The notes beneath the pieces were generated by a model. The model did no database searches and was not told the origin of the DNA. It was given only the letters and a program-made list of their open reading frames with translations. Positions 9,313 through 17,609 of a stretch of DNA of 64,000 nucleotides are shown here, in pieces. Each line of letters starts with the position of its first letter. Position 1 is the first letter of the stretch. Position numbers and translations under genes: made by a program. Origin of the DNA: Endozoicomonas montiporae CL-33 (GTDB taxonomy: Bacteria; Pseudomonadota; Gammaproteobacteria; Pseudomonadales; Endozoicomonadaceae); contig NZ_CP013251.1 of NCBI RefSeq assembly GCF_001583435.1, forward strand, positions 1,746,117 through 1,810,116. Direction: 5' to 3'.

Positions 9313-9352
9313 CCATGGTCAAACTTGTTATAGCAACGACAACTGACCATGG
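9313..9352 (+). promoter_or_regulatory. Inverted repeat covering the IS4 transposase start codon
   Basis: CCATGGTCA (9313-9321) and TGACCATGG (9344-9352) are perfect complements with a 22-nt loop. The ATG at 9349 lies inside the right arm. In mRNA read from outside the element the start would be base-paired, a known way for IS10/IS50-type elements to limit expression from read-through. The function is inferred. Confidence 0.5.
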
Positions 9353-10662
9353 TTAAAGAGATGAACCCCTCTCAGATTAGTACCATCAAAAATACTTTGC
9401 AGAAGTGCTTCTCAGAAGATGAATTGACCCTGATGGCAGAAGAGCTTGGTTTTACTGTCAGGCATCGACTCATAAAGCCTCTCGAACTCATCATAGCCTT
9501 TATTGCCTGCCTTGGTGGTGACGGGTGCTCAACGACACAGGCTGACTTGTACCGGAAGTTTATTGAGATGACCGGTTTGAACATTTCTGACCATTCATGG
9601 CGGGAGCAAGTGAAAAAGACTTCTCTTCCCCTGTTGATTCTCTGGCTCTGGCTGCGGTGTCTTGATGCTCTCAGTCGTAAAGTAATTAGCTTTGAACCAA
9701 GCAGTCCCTTTTCTGAATTTCAACCTATCCGGCTCCATGATGGTTCGTCTCAGGCCGTCTATGACGAGCTTAAGGACGTTCTGCCGGGGCGGTTTAACAA
9801 AGTCAGTCCAGCTGCCATCGAAATGCATGCTACTGTCGATTTGCTTGAAGATAGTTTTGTCCGCGTACAAATGATGGAAGATACTCGTTCGGAAAGAGCT
9901 TGTCTGCGGGCACTTCACTCTTCTCTGAAGCGGACGTTGATACTTATTGATGCCGGTTATTTCGAGCTGGAGTACTTCGGGGCTGTTGATGATCGGGAAG
10001 GCTGCTTTCTGTGCAGGGCGCCACAAAGTATCAATCCGGTTATTCACAGGTGTGAAAGAGAGGACGGCAAGCAGTATCACCGTTACGAAGGGAAAAAGCT
10101 CAATGAGGTATTATCTTCCTTTCCCAAAGACAAGTGCATGGATCTTGACGTGGAGTGGCCTCAACTGAGTAAGCGAACCTTTCGTCTTGTTGTGCGCTGG
10201 AATGGTCAGAGAGAGTGCTGGGTATTTATTGTCACCAACTTAAGCAGAGATAATTTCAGTCTGGAGCAAGTCTTCTTGGGGTATTGCCTGAGATGGCAGA
10301 TTGAACTTATATTCAAGGAAGTTAAATCATACGCAGGCTGGCACCGGTTCAATACTAAATTTGCCACTCTGGTTATCAGTCTAGTATTACTGTCGTTTAT
10401 TGTAGCAACACTGAAGCGATATCTGGCTCATGCAACGGAAGCCGATATGGATGCTGAAATATCGACCCATAAAGTGGCGAAATGTGGCACTCATCTTTTT
10501 GGAAATGTCATGAAATCGCTAATGAAAAAAAGCCGGTGCTTGTCTCGTGACCTGAAAAACCTGATTTCATTCTGGGAGAAGAGTGCAAAGCGTGAACACC
10601 CAGCCAGAGATAGGCAAACCGGGCGTTCTGTATTAGGGTTGGTCTCAGGCGGTGCTGCTTAA
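9349..10662 (+). CDS. IS4-family transposase
   Basis: DDE transposase of 437 aa, the usual size. Recognisable parts are the N-terminal ELGFTVRHRLIKPLELI segment, IRLHDGSSQAV (first Asp), LILIDAGYFELEYF (second Asp) and the Y-(2)-R-(3)-E-(6)-K signature read as YCLRWQIELIFKEVKS. The frame is uninterrupted. The start at 9349 lies in a hairpin; ATG 9361 (MNPSQISTIKN) is an alternative. The element has perfect ends and may be active. Confidence 0.9.
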   Translation: MVKEMNPSQISTIKNTLQKCFSEDELTLMAEELGFTVRHRLIKPLELIIAFIACLGGDGCSTTQADLYRKFIEMTGLNISDHSWREQVKKTSLPLLILWLWLRCLDALSRKVISFEPSSPFSEFQPIRLHDGSSQAVYDELKDVLPGRFNKVSPAAIEMHATVDLLEDSFVRVQMMEDTRSERACLRALHSSLKRTLILIDAGYFELEYFGAVDDREGCFLCRAPQSINPVIHRCEREDGKQYHRYEGKKLNEVLSSFPKDKCMDLDVEWPQLSKRTFRLVVRWNGQRECWVFIVTNLSRDNFSLEQVFLGYCLRWQIELIFKEVKSYAGWHRFNTKFATLVISLVLLSFIVATLKRYLAHATEADMDAEISTHKVAKCGTHLFGNVMKSLMKKSRCLSRDLKNLISFWEKSAKREHPARDRQTGRSVLGLVSGGAA

Positions 10663-10675
10663 TGTCGTCCCTATG

Positions 10676-10894
10676 AACATTCCCTTCGACAATAACGGCA
10701 GCGAGCAGGATGTTCGGAATGGCAAGGTGAAGCAGAAAATATCAGGCTGTTTCAGGAGTAAGAAAGGCGCAAAATGGTACTGCCGAATACGAAGTTATGT
10801 CTCATCGGCGAGAAAGCAGGGACAAAACACTTTTGAAGCCCTACTTATAGCCATGAAGAATTACGGAAATCATCCTTTGCTGGGTGCTGAATAG
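10676..10894 (+). pseudogene. IS66-family transposase, C-terminal remnant
   Basis: The frame reads I-P-F-D-N-N-G-S-E-Q-D-V-R, then KVKQKISGCFRS and YCRIRSYVSSARKQGQ, the highly conserved end of IS66 TnpC proteins (catalytic Glu in the N-N-x-x-E segment). About 73 codons remain; the rest is missing because the IS4 element abuts directly. Confidence 0.8.
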
Positions 10895-10896
10895 TT

Positions 10897-11271
10897 ACGA
10901 CGTATAAATCCCAGCAGCAGGTTGAAAGGGGTTTTCGCTTTCTGAAAAGCCCGGACTTTCTGGTGTCGTCACTCTATCTCAAGAAGCCGGAACGTATTGA
11001 GGCACTGTTAATGGTGATGACTCTCTGCCTGATGGTCTATGCTGCTATTCAACATCGAATCCGCTATGAACTGAAGAAGCAGAGTCGAACGTTCCCGGAC
11101 ATGAAGAAAAAACCAGCCCAAAACCCGACGGGTAGATGGGTTTTCCTCTGCTTTGAAGGCATTTATCTCTTGACACCCAGTAGCACGGAGAGGTACGTGA
11201 TTGGCATATCGGAAAGTCAGGAGACAATCCTGTCTATATTGGGGCCAACATACCAATCAATTTATTCCTGA
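10897..11271 (+). pseudogene. IS1634-like transposase, C-terminal remnant
   Basis: The frame YKSQQQVERGFRFLKSPDFL, then SLYLKKPERIEALLMVMTL, is the end of the IS4-superfamily IS1634 transposases (Y..Q..VE..FRFLK holds the catalytic Glu). An internal GTG at 10963 gives a spurious start. Only about 124 codons remain and no left end is present. Confidence 0.75.
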
Positions 11272-11289
11272 TTGGGTTGGTGAATGGCG

Positions 11290-12144
11290 GGTAGTGGGCC
11301 AGAACTGTTATATCGCGTGAATATTGACCCCAAACTCAACTTTATTAATCAATAATCCAATAACAATATCGTGCATCTTTTCGAGCTTTGAAAAACAAAT
11401 TGTCTTTCTGGCCAACCGTTTAATCCAAGTCCGAAAATTAAGGTTTTTACGCTCTATCTTCTGAGTGTTTGCTTTACCAATAATATGCATGTTTTCATCA
11501 AGGTGTCGCTCATAGGCTCCCCAATCATCGGTGTAAAATTTATTAATACCAAATGGCTTCAGAAGTGTTTTGAGTTCTTTAAAAACTTCATCTTTCCGTT
11601 TTCCGAAAACATAAGCAAGCACGGTATTTGTAGCGTGATCAACAGCATACCAAAGCCAGCGTTGGTTCGATTTATCATGAACATACGACCACTGCTCATC
11701 TAGCTCAGCCTCTTGGCAGACAAGCCCTACATGAATAATTGCATCTGACTTGAGATCAATAGTTTGAATATTTGGGTTGACCTTTACCAGACCGCTTTCT
11801 TTTTTTTTAGAGTCTTTATTACTGTTGTCTTGCTTATTCCGAGTACTTTACTTGTATCCCTGATTCCGCTGCCATTTATTGCCATATCGATGATTTTTTC
11901 TTTAACGCCAGGCTCACAGGCCTTGTAGCGATATTCAAGCATGAAGGTTTTGATTTCACATTTGTCATTACAGCAATAGTATCGTGGAACATCATGAGTG
12001 CTGTATCCGAAAGGCCGAACTTGGTTACTGCCACATGTTGTACAGAGGACTTGCGTAAGGCACATTTTTAAACCGCATTTTTCAAAGTTGCCGAATGTCG
12101 TATTTTAGCAGACAGGGCTAGAATCACAGAACTGTGCCACTACC
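11290..12144 (-). mobile_element. IS1-family element, copy 1 (855 bp)
   Basis: Ends begin GGTAGTGG and close CCACTACC. An 8-bp target duplication GAATGGCG is present at 11282-11289 and 12145-12152. A second, nearly identical copy is at 51699-52553. The insertion lies just beyond the stop codon of the 12154-13365 gene. Confidence 0.93.
11308..12065 (-). CDS. insAB: IS1 transposase InsAB' (programmed -1 frameshift)
   Basis: InsA (frame 12065-11784) has a four-cysteine zinc finger (CTTC...CCNDKC) and a helix-turn-helix (GISKTTVIKTLKK), then stops after a run of nine A. A -1 slip on that run joins it to the InsB frame, which reads E-S-G-L-V-K-V-N-P-N, the IS1 signature LDEQWSYVHDKSNQRWLWYA, then FYTDDWGAYE and KANTQKIERKNLNFRTW, ending at 11308. 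This is the classical IS1 arrangement, where only the fused product is the transposase. In copy 2 the run is eight A followed by T, which still allows slippage. The gene looks functional. Confidence 0.88.
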
Positions 12145-12153
12145 GAATGGCGG

Positions 12154-13365
12154 TTACATTGCGTTAAGCAAAGTGGAAAAATAGTCCAGGGGCGCATAGA
12201 GTTTTTTCCACTGAGTCTTGGCTGTATCTGATAGCGAATACTCAATAGGATCACCGTAAATGGCGTAATTGGACAAGCTGTTAAACAGGGCAAAACTCAG
12301 GGCCAGGGCCAGAGTATAAGAAGCTCTGACAGCCAGGTTATTTGAGTTTATCTTCGAACTGGCGGTAGTAAGTAAGGCTATGGCTAAGGCTGTGGTTCCG
12401 ACTCCGGCTCCGTATTTAGCTACGGCTCCGGCTCCGGCTACGGCTACGGCTCCCGCTCCGGCTCCGGCCGCAGCTGCGACTCCGGCTGCGACTCCGGCTG
12501 CGACTCCGTCTCTGATTACGGGTTCGGCTCTGGCCTCGGCTGAGATTCCGGCTGTGACTCTGGCTCCGATTCCGGCTCCGAGTCCGGCACTGATTGCGTC
12601 TCTGGCTATTGACCGGCCGTCCATACCAAGCATGGATGTAGACGCTACAGCTGATATAGAACCTGTTGTAAACGTGCTTATTATAAAGGCCAGTTCAGCC
12701 TTTGCAGGACTTAAGCCCCTTCTAATTAATGCTTCATAAAAGATGCCGCCTACCACCAAACCAGTGGCCATTGAAAGCATTCTGTATTGTTCATAGTCAT
12801 ACTGGACAGGCCTAATGGACGTATTACCTGTTTGTCTTAGAATTAATGATGATAAAGTGCTCCCGGCAGTCCTTGTGCCCGCTTCTGCGGTGAAATAAGT
12901 CAGAACCGCAGGAAGTTTTTGATTACGGGTTTGATAAGCCATCCCAACGGCACCCGCAAGGCGTAATGGCTGCCACCAGATTTGCTCTAAAGGCCAGGGT
13001 GAGACATGCCCTGCAAGCGCCATCTCAGCGGTTGTAATGACAGGAGTCAGCTGAAGACAAAAATGGTTTCTGAGTTCAGCCAGATCTTCTTCGTCATTGC
13101 TGTTCAACCCGAATCGCCTGGTCAGGCCCGAGACTATCCCGGGTGTTTGGCAGACACCATGCCAGATACCCATGGTAACCAGGGTTGACAACGATACCCC
13201 TGCCACATTGCCCAACAGCTCGAGGCCAGACTCTACCGCGGTGGTATTTTTTTTATAGTATTCCAGAAAAGTAAAATCGTCCTGTTTGGACAGATCGCCC
13301 CTCGCCAAAGAACAAACAGCAATCAGACAAAAAAGCAACGGAAATAGTTTGAATGGCGATTTCAT
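12154..13365 (-). CDS. Exported Gly/Ala-rich protein of unknown function (403 aa)
   Basis: Residues 1-23 are a signal peptide (KLFPLLFCLIAVCSLARG). The middle holds several hydrophobic segments with regular Gly spacing. Residues ~250-340 are almost entirely Ala, Gly and Val in alternating small-residue order, like a glycine-zipper or pore-forming hairpin; membrane insertion is an inference. At DNA level this part is a degenerate hexanucleotide repeat (see 12355-12606). The C-terminus has further hydrophobic helices (YTLALALSFALFNSL). I know no family for it. The stop codon lies one base from the IS1 target site, so the coding region is intact. The antisense frame with Pro/Ala repeats is a by-product of the same repeat. 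Confidence 0.65.
   Translation of the reverse strand: MKSPFKLFPLLFCLIAVCSLARGDLSKQDDFTFLEYYKKNTTAVESGLELLGNVAGVSLSTLVTMGIWHGVCQTPGIVSGLTRRFGLNSNDEEDLAELRNHFCLQLTPVITTAEMALAGHVSPWPLEQIWWQPLRLAGAVGMAYQTRNQKLPAVLTYFTAEAGTRTAGSTLSSLILRQTGNTSIRPVQYDYEQYRMLSMATGLVVGGIFYEALIRRGLSPAKAELAFIISTFTTGSISAVASTSMLGMDGRSIARDAISAGLGAGIGARVTAGISAEARAEPVIRDGVAAGVAAGVAAAAGAGAGAVAVAGAGAVAKYGAGVGTTALAIALLTTASSKINSNNLAVRASYTLALALSFALFNSLSNYAIYGDPIEYSLSDTAKTQWKKLYAPLDYFSTLLNAM
12355..12606. repeat. Degenerate hexanucleotide repeat tract (GGCTCC/GGCTAC/GACTCC type)
   Basis: About forty consecutive six-base units of the form GGCTCC, GGCTAC, GGCTGC or GACTCC (plus strand) lie in frame within the 12154-13365 gene and encode Ala/Gly/Val dipeptides on the minus strand. 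Unit drift is mostly at the third codon positions. Such tracts expand and contract by replication slippage. Confidence 0.75.
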
Positions 13366-13463
13366 GATGATGCTCTTTAAATGACTGAGAGTTAAATGTA
13401 GATCATAAATGAGTTGACCTTGGATTTCCGGGCAGCCGGTTTCGCCATCAAACAGCCATATTG

Positions 13464-13481
13464 CAGCTATTCCCGCTGAAT
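13464..13481. repeat. 18-bp sequence with an inverted copy at 15494-15511
   Basis: CAGCTATTCCCGCTGAAT occurs here and its exact complement at 15494-15511. The pair brackets the disrupted DDE transposase and the truncated small gene, so it may be the ends of a compound unit or a dispersed repeat. Confidence 0.55.
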
Positions 13482-13483
13482 AT

Positions 13484-13497
13484 ACGTCTTAAGACGT
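13484..13497. promoter_or_regulatory. Perfect 14-bp palindrome upstream of the Gly/Ala-rich gene
   Basis: ACGTCTTAAGACGT lies about 120 bp before the start at 13365. It is a plausible dimeric-regulator site, but no matching regulator is known from the window. Confidence 0.35.
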
Positions 13498-13610
13498 TTA
13501 AGTTGGTGTAGGAGAGAAACATTTAATGCGTTTAGAGAGTGTCCTTCACTTCCAGCGAATCTCGAACGAACAAAAATTTTGAACCCTGAAGCCAGACTGC
13601 CCCACATTAT

Positions 13611-14974
13611 TCATGAGCTGTCGTAAGGCACTATTCCCGCGACGGGACGGCTAATGATGGCATCAAACAACCCTTCCCAGGTTTTGATAAGCCAGGTCTG
13701 GAAATAACCTTTCATCAACTCCCACAGATGTATTCGTACACCTCGCGTTCGTTCTTTCAGGGCTTTTTGAAACTCCGGGCTGCCCAGTTGTTGCAGCTGG
13801 TCAACCAGAAAGGCCAGTACCGTCAGGTAAGCCAGATTGGTGGCAAGGTGCTGTTCACCGTGCCCGTAGTTGTGCTCAAGGTGGTAGTCTTGTTTCTTCA
13901 GGGTATTGAACGTTTGGTTTTCAATGTGCCATCGGCATCGTCCTCCTTTCATCAGGGCTTCAATGGTCTTTTCTGTCAGAGGTATGTCAGTGATCCAACT
14001 CCAGGTGTGACGATCATCTTTTTTGTCCGTCTCAACAAAATCCAGCACGTTGACATGCTCAACGGGGTTAGACTTATTGAGGGGCACATCGTTAGCAAAA
14101 CGATACCAATACTTGATGCCAGTCTCCGGATCAGTTTTGAAAAAACGTGCCACTTTTCCTTGCTTATCCAGTTCATCTACAGCTTCAATCAGCGAGCCGT
14201 GATTGCCGTCTTTCGCAATGATAATGTAATGCCAGCCGTAACTCTTGATCAGGCGGATAGTTGGTCCGTCAGCATACAAGCCATCGAGTACGATAATCAG
14301 TTTCAGGTAGGGGTGGTCTTTTTTTTACGTTGGCAAGAAAGCGCTTAAGGGCACTCTTTTCACAGTCGTTCTTGGTACAACCATCCTGTCGTACAATAGC
14401 TTCGGGAGCCAATGGTATAACGACCTTCTGGTCGGGGTGGACAATGCAATCACCCATCAGTTGGTGATAATAAGCTTCATTGGCTTTGCCCTGGTTTTTT
14501 ACGCAGCAGTCGTCGCAGTGTAGCTTTCCGGAGAAGAAGGTTTGTGTACCATCAATGGCCAGCAAATAATGGTTTTTGAGGTGGCCGATGTGAAACTCAA
14601 ACTTCTGCAGGTGCCCCGAACGCTGAAAGCGTGAGAAGATTTTTTTTGTAAGGCTTTTGAAACCAGTGTGGAGAAAGCTGGTCAAGTACCTCTCGCATCC
14701 GGGTGTCACTGGGAACTCTGCCATTGACGACATCAAACAGGGTTTCCAGATTGTGAGCCTGGACAGGGTCTTCCCGTTGGCTATCAAAGCGGAGCATGGA
14801 CGGCATTTTCATTTGCATCATGGCAAAAGCGGACTTGGCAAAGTTGCCAAAGGGAATGCCATTCTTGCAGTGATTAGGTCGGTGATCAGGAATGTCACCC
14901 AAACAGTCAGTAACCTCTTTAATCAGGTGGCTTGCAGTCAGGTGCGTGCAATTTTTTTGAATGGGCTTGGCCAT
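13611..14974 (-). pseudogene. DDE transposase (IS4-superfamily type), two frameshifts at A8 runs
   Basis: Three overlapping frames make up one transposase: MAKPIQKNC... to VPSDTRMREVLDQLSP (14974 to ~14645), then FSRFQRSGHLQKFEF, LLAIDGTQTFFSGKLHC (first Asp), YYHQLMG and IPLAPEAI (~14645 to ~14325), then LDGLYADGPTIRLI (second Asp) and CRWHIENQTFNTLKKQ (catalytic Glu) to the stop at 13611. Both breaks fall on runs of eight A in the coding strand (near 14642 and 14322). One extra or missing A at each would restore the frame. Either these are slippage mutations, transcriptional slippage sites, or base-calling errors. The element extends roughly from 13565 to 15022, but its ends are only loosely similar, so I do not give exact limits. 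Confidence 0.75.
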
Positions 14975-14986
14975 GGTTGCAACCGG

Positions 14987-15340
14987 TCAGATCATGCAGC
15001 ATAAGGTCAAAAATAGTCGTTCAATTGTGCGGTTGCAGATTTTTTTATCACGCTCTAAAGCCTGATAGCTGGGGGCTTTTGATAAAGGTCGGGAATTGCT
15101 GCTGGCTGCCTCTTTATTCACCTGCGCCAGATTATTACCCAAATAGTTAAGGTTCAGCTCCATAAACATGTGGAACATTTGTCCACCGGATTTTTGATTG
15201 GCTTTGGACAGTTGTCTGAATTCTTCCGATCCATAATAAACTGGCATAAATGTTTCAAACCACTGATTCAGCTCTTCAATGGCGTCATCCGGGTCGATTT
15301 CGTATTTTTTAAGATCGAAAGTGAAGGGATTAATCGTCAT
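14987..15340 (-). pseudogene. Small unknown gene, 3' end replaced by transposon sequence
   Basis: The best start is ATG 15340 (MTINPFTFDLKKYEIDPDD), 8 nt after AGGAAC; an upstream start at 15364 would be in the leader. The first ~95 residues are an acidic, helical, soluble sequence (AIEELNQWFETFMPVYYG). From about 15020 the frame probably runs into the end of the neighbouring transposable element and stops at 14987. No family is recognised. Confidence 0.45.
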
Positions 15341-15540
15341 TTGATATCTGTTCCTAAAAATCAATCAAGCAGTAAGTTGCCTAATCATACAGATATCCGG
15401 AAGATATGCCATAAACCCTTAACTCCCTCTTAATTTTGAGGGCTCTTTATGGATTCCGGTGGGTAGTAGAAAACTATCAAAAAGTTCGCTAGCATTCAGC
15501 GGGAATAGCTGGTCATTTTTATACTATAATCCGTCGCTTG

Positions 15541-15926
15541 AAGTGCAAGAAAGAAGATATCATTCTGAACCTGCACAACCGGCTGGCGTTCGAGCTTGTA
15601 TCCAGTGATGACGTGATTTTCTTACCAACCTTTGAAACCAGAGGGATGGTCACAAGGAAAGATAAGAAGGTATTCGCCGGAATACTTGCCGCCAGATGTT
15701 AGACCTTAATCATTACGGGTTTAAAATGCGCCTGAAGTGGTACGCCAGAAAGTACGGAAAGCACGTTGTGGACTGCAATGAAGCCTATGCATCAAAGACC
15801 CGTTCATGGGATGGAAGTATTGATGATCAGCTTGGTTCATCAAAAGTTATAAAAGGTGATGGTTTCATTGTTGATCATGATATCAATGGCTCCCGCAATG
15901 TATTGCTTAACAGTTTAACAAGGTAG
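15541..15926 (+). pseudogene. TnpB (IS200/IS605/IS607-type RNA-guided nuclease) C-terminal remnant
   Basis: Frame 1 (15541-15702) reads ILNLHNRLAFELV and IFLPTFETRGMVTR, the TnpB RuvC-II neighbourhood with its Glu. A frameshift near 15690 moves to MLDLNHYGFKMRLKWYARK, then NEAYASKTRSWDG and DHDINGSRN, the RuvC-III neighbourhood with its Asp. The N-terminal half is absent. The zinc-ribbon cysteines normally found between the last two motifs are not present here. A small hairpin (CAACGAA/TTCGTTG, 15945-15965) follows, where a right end and omega-RNA would lie. This is a dead fragment; the parent element is not in the window. Confidence 0.75.
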
Positions 15927-16022
15927 CTTGAGCCTTAACCATAACAACGAATATTGCGTTCGTTGCGGTTTTAATCAAGAGAAACACAAATGTCAATGAT
16001 TGGATACAAAAGCGAGACAGTC

Positions 16023-17609
16023 ATGAATTTAAAAACCTCATCACCTGACCTTATTCAAATCCTGATTGCTGGTGCGATTATAAGCACAGGTTTTTGCAGT
16101 AGCTACGTGGCAGCACGAGTAACCCCGGATGACGTTGGCGCCTCTTTCTTGCCGTTGTCTGCCAAGCATAAGCTAATGAAAGAGGTTATTGAACTGGGAA
16201 GCCACAAAAAGCAAGGCTTTAATGTTAACTTAATGACTAACTATAGTGATATTTTCTGTTACCATGTATATGGTTCTGACATACCCATTCCTGAGATTCC
16301 TGAGCCTTTCAGAAAATTAATCCAAGGCGGAGCTGACGATAAAACTCTACCAGAGGCTATTACAGCATTGCAGGGCTGGAATAATAAGTATCATTTGAAT
16401 CTAACTCACGGAGACTACGTTAAAGTAGTAGGTATTGATATCAATAGCGCGCTCCTACTGATACAAACTCACGTAGACGAACAAATACAGCATCATCCGG
16501 AGGATAAAGAACTACTAGACTCAATTAATTCGATTATTACCCATATAATCACAGAAATGCAGCAAGATGTAGGAAATTTAAATGATCCAGAAAATGATGC
16601 AGAAGGCAATGGCACAAATAATAGTGATCAAAGCTGTCTGCAAGAGAAATATAATGAAGCCGACAAGAAACAGAGGGATATGTTCGCTGCATTGGTCGCA
16701 ATAATGACTGCCAGAAATCAAAGTTACACGCTTGAACAAATGGTTCAGATGGTCGGGGCGCTGATAAGGGTCGCTCTTGCCGATAGCCACTCACTGATGA
16801 TTAAACAATTTGAAAAATATCTTGAGCTTGAAAACGAGAATTTTCTGTTTCATACAACCATTGTAGCAAATGATCCTGTTCTTATAGCTCTTACAAGAAT
16901 ACGCGAGCTGGAAAAGTTTCGTTCAGCCTTAAACGACATGGTTCAAAAGCGTAAGAGTAAGGAAAGCAAAGAAATAAGATTGAATAACAATATGGACGCT
17001 GCTCCTGATAACTACTTTAGCGCCATCAACCTGAGTTTTCCATTCAACTTTTCTTTATGGGCTCAACAGGTCAAAATTCAGGATTTGTTGAGGCAAACAA
17101 TTCAAGATTTGTTGAATAATAACCAACTAACTCCTGCATTGTATATCTATACCCGAGAGTTAACTAATGCTATCACTCAGTTAAACTCTTTTGCACAGGG
17201 TAATTCTGTGAATTCAATACCATCTTTGAAAAAGATATTATCAAATGTTGTAAACACATATGAAAAAAGAATTGATTTAGTACAAATTACTCATGATTTT
17301 TTTGATAAAAACTCTGATAAAAACCCTGACAAACATTCGGCAAGTGCTTCGACTCAATCAGACGAAACAGACGAAACAGACGAAACAGACGAAACAGACG
17401 AAAAAGAAGCTAACAAGCTTTTTGTCAAAGAGGTTGTCACTGTGCTAAATCAGATAAGTAATTCATTAAACACTCCTGATTTTAATTTAAAGCCTCTACA
17501 TAATGGACTGGCAGATATTTTAAAAAGAATATTAGAAACGGCGGAATTAAATTCTGATATGAGACAATTTATGAATCAAGATATTCTCGAAACATGGAGA
17601 CTAAATTAG
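16023..17609 (+). CDS. Exported protein of unknown function with DET repeats, C-terminus cut by an IS
   Basis: The best start is ATG 16023 (MNLKTSSPDLIQILIAGAII), which gives a normal signal peptide; ATG 15990 would add 11 residues. The mature protein is long, mostly helical, acidic and AT-rich in coding, unlike the neighbouring housekeeping genes, which suggests acquisition. A DET repeat (17361-17405) forms an acidic linker near the C-terminus. The stop TAG at 17607-17609 is made by the left end of the IS at 17607, so the native C-terminus is probably missing. No family is recognised; an effector or adhesin role would be a guess. Confidence 0.62.
   Translation: MNLKTSSPDLIQILIAGAIISTGFCSSYVAARVTPDDVGASFLPLSAKHKLMKEVIELGSHKKQGFNVNLMTNYSDIFCYHVYGSDIPIPEIPEPFRKLIQGGADDKTLPEAITALQGWNNKYHLNLTHGDYVKVVGIDINSALLLIQTHVDEQIQHHPEDKELLDSINSIITHIITEMQQDVGNLNDPENDAEGNGTNNSDQSCLQEKYNEADKKQRDMFAALVAIMTARNQSYTLEQMVQMVGALIRVALADSHSLMIKQFEKYLELENENFLFHTTIVANDPVLIALTRIRELEKFRSALNDMVQKRKSKESKEIRLNNNMDAAPDNYFSAINLSFPFNFSLWAQQVKIQDLLRQTIQDLLNNNQLTPALYIYTRELTNAITQLNSFAQGNSVNSIPSLKKILSNVVNTYEKRIDLVQITHDFFDKNSDKNPDKHSASASTQSDETDETDETDETDEKEANKLFVKEVVTVLNQISNSLNTPDFNLKPLHNGLADILKRILETAELNSDMRQFMNQDILETWRLN
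17361..17405 (+). repeat. 9-bp tandem repeat (GACGAAACA, about 5 units)
   Basis: Four perfect copies of GACGAAACA plus a partial one encode D-E-T repeated in frame. The perfect identity suggests recent slippage expansion. Confidence 0.9.

Larger units (their letters stand above)
9256..10675 (+). mobile_element. IS4-family element (1420 bp)
   Basis: Perfect 20-bp terminal inverted repeats CATAGGGACGACATTAAGCA bound an intact transposase gene. The flanks (AGTAATGATA on the left, AACATTCCCT on the right) do not match, so no target duplication is visible. The right flank is an IS66 remnant, which suggests that sequence to the left was lost after insertion. Confidence 0.88.

Noticed and set aside
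12380..12739. Plus-strand frame of 119 aa made of Pro-Ala-Thr repeats
   Set aside because: It is the complement of the hexanucleotide tract inside the 12154-13365 gene. The minus-strand frame has a signal peptide and full-length coding character; this one does not.
13728..14348. Plus-strand 206-aa frame
   Set aside because: Antisense to the disrupted DDE transposase, whose catalytic motifs are clear on the minus strand.
17361..17405. Possible CRISPR-like repeat
   Set aside because: The units are 9 bp, contiguous and in frame (DET). There are no spacers, so it is a coding tandem repeat.
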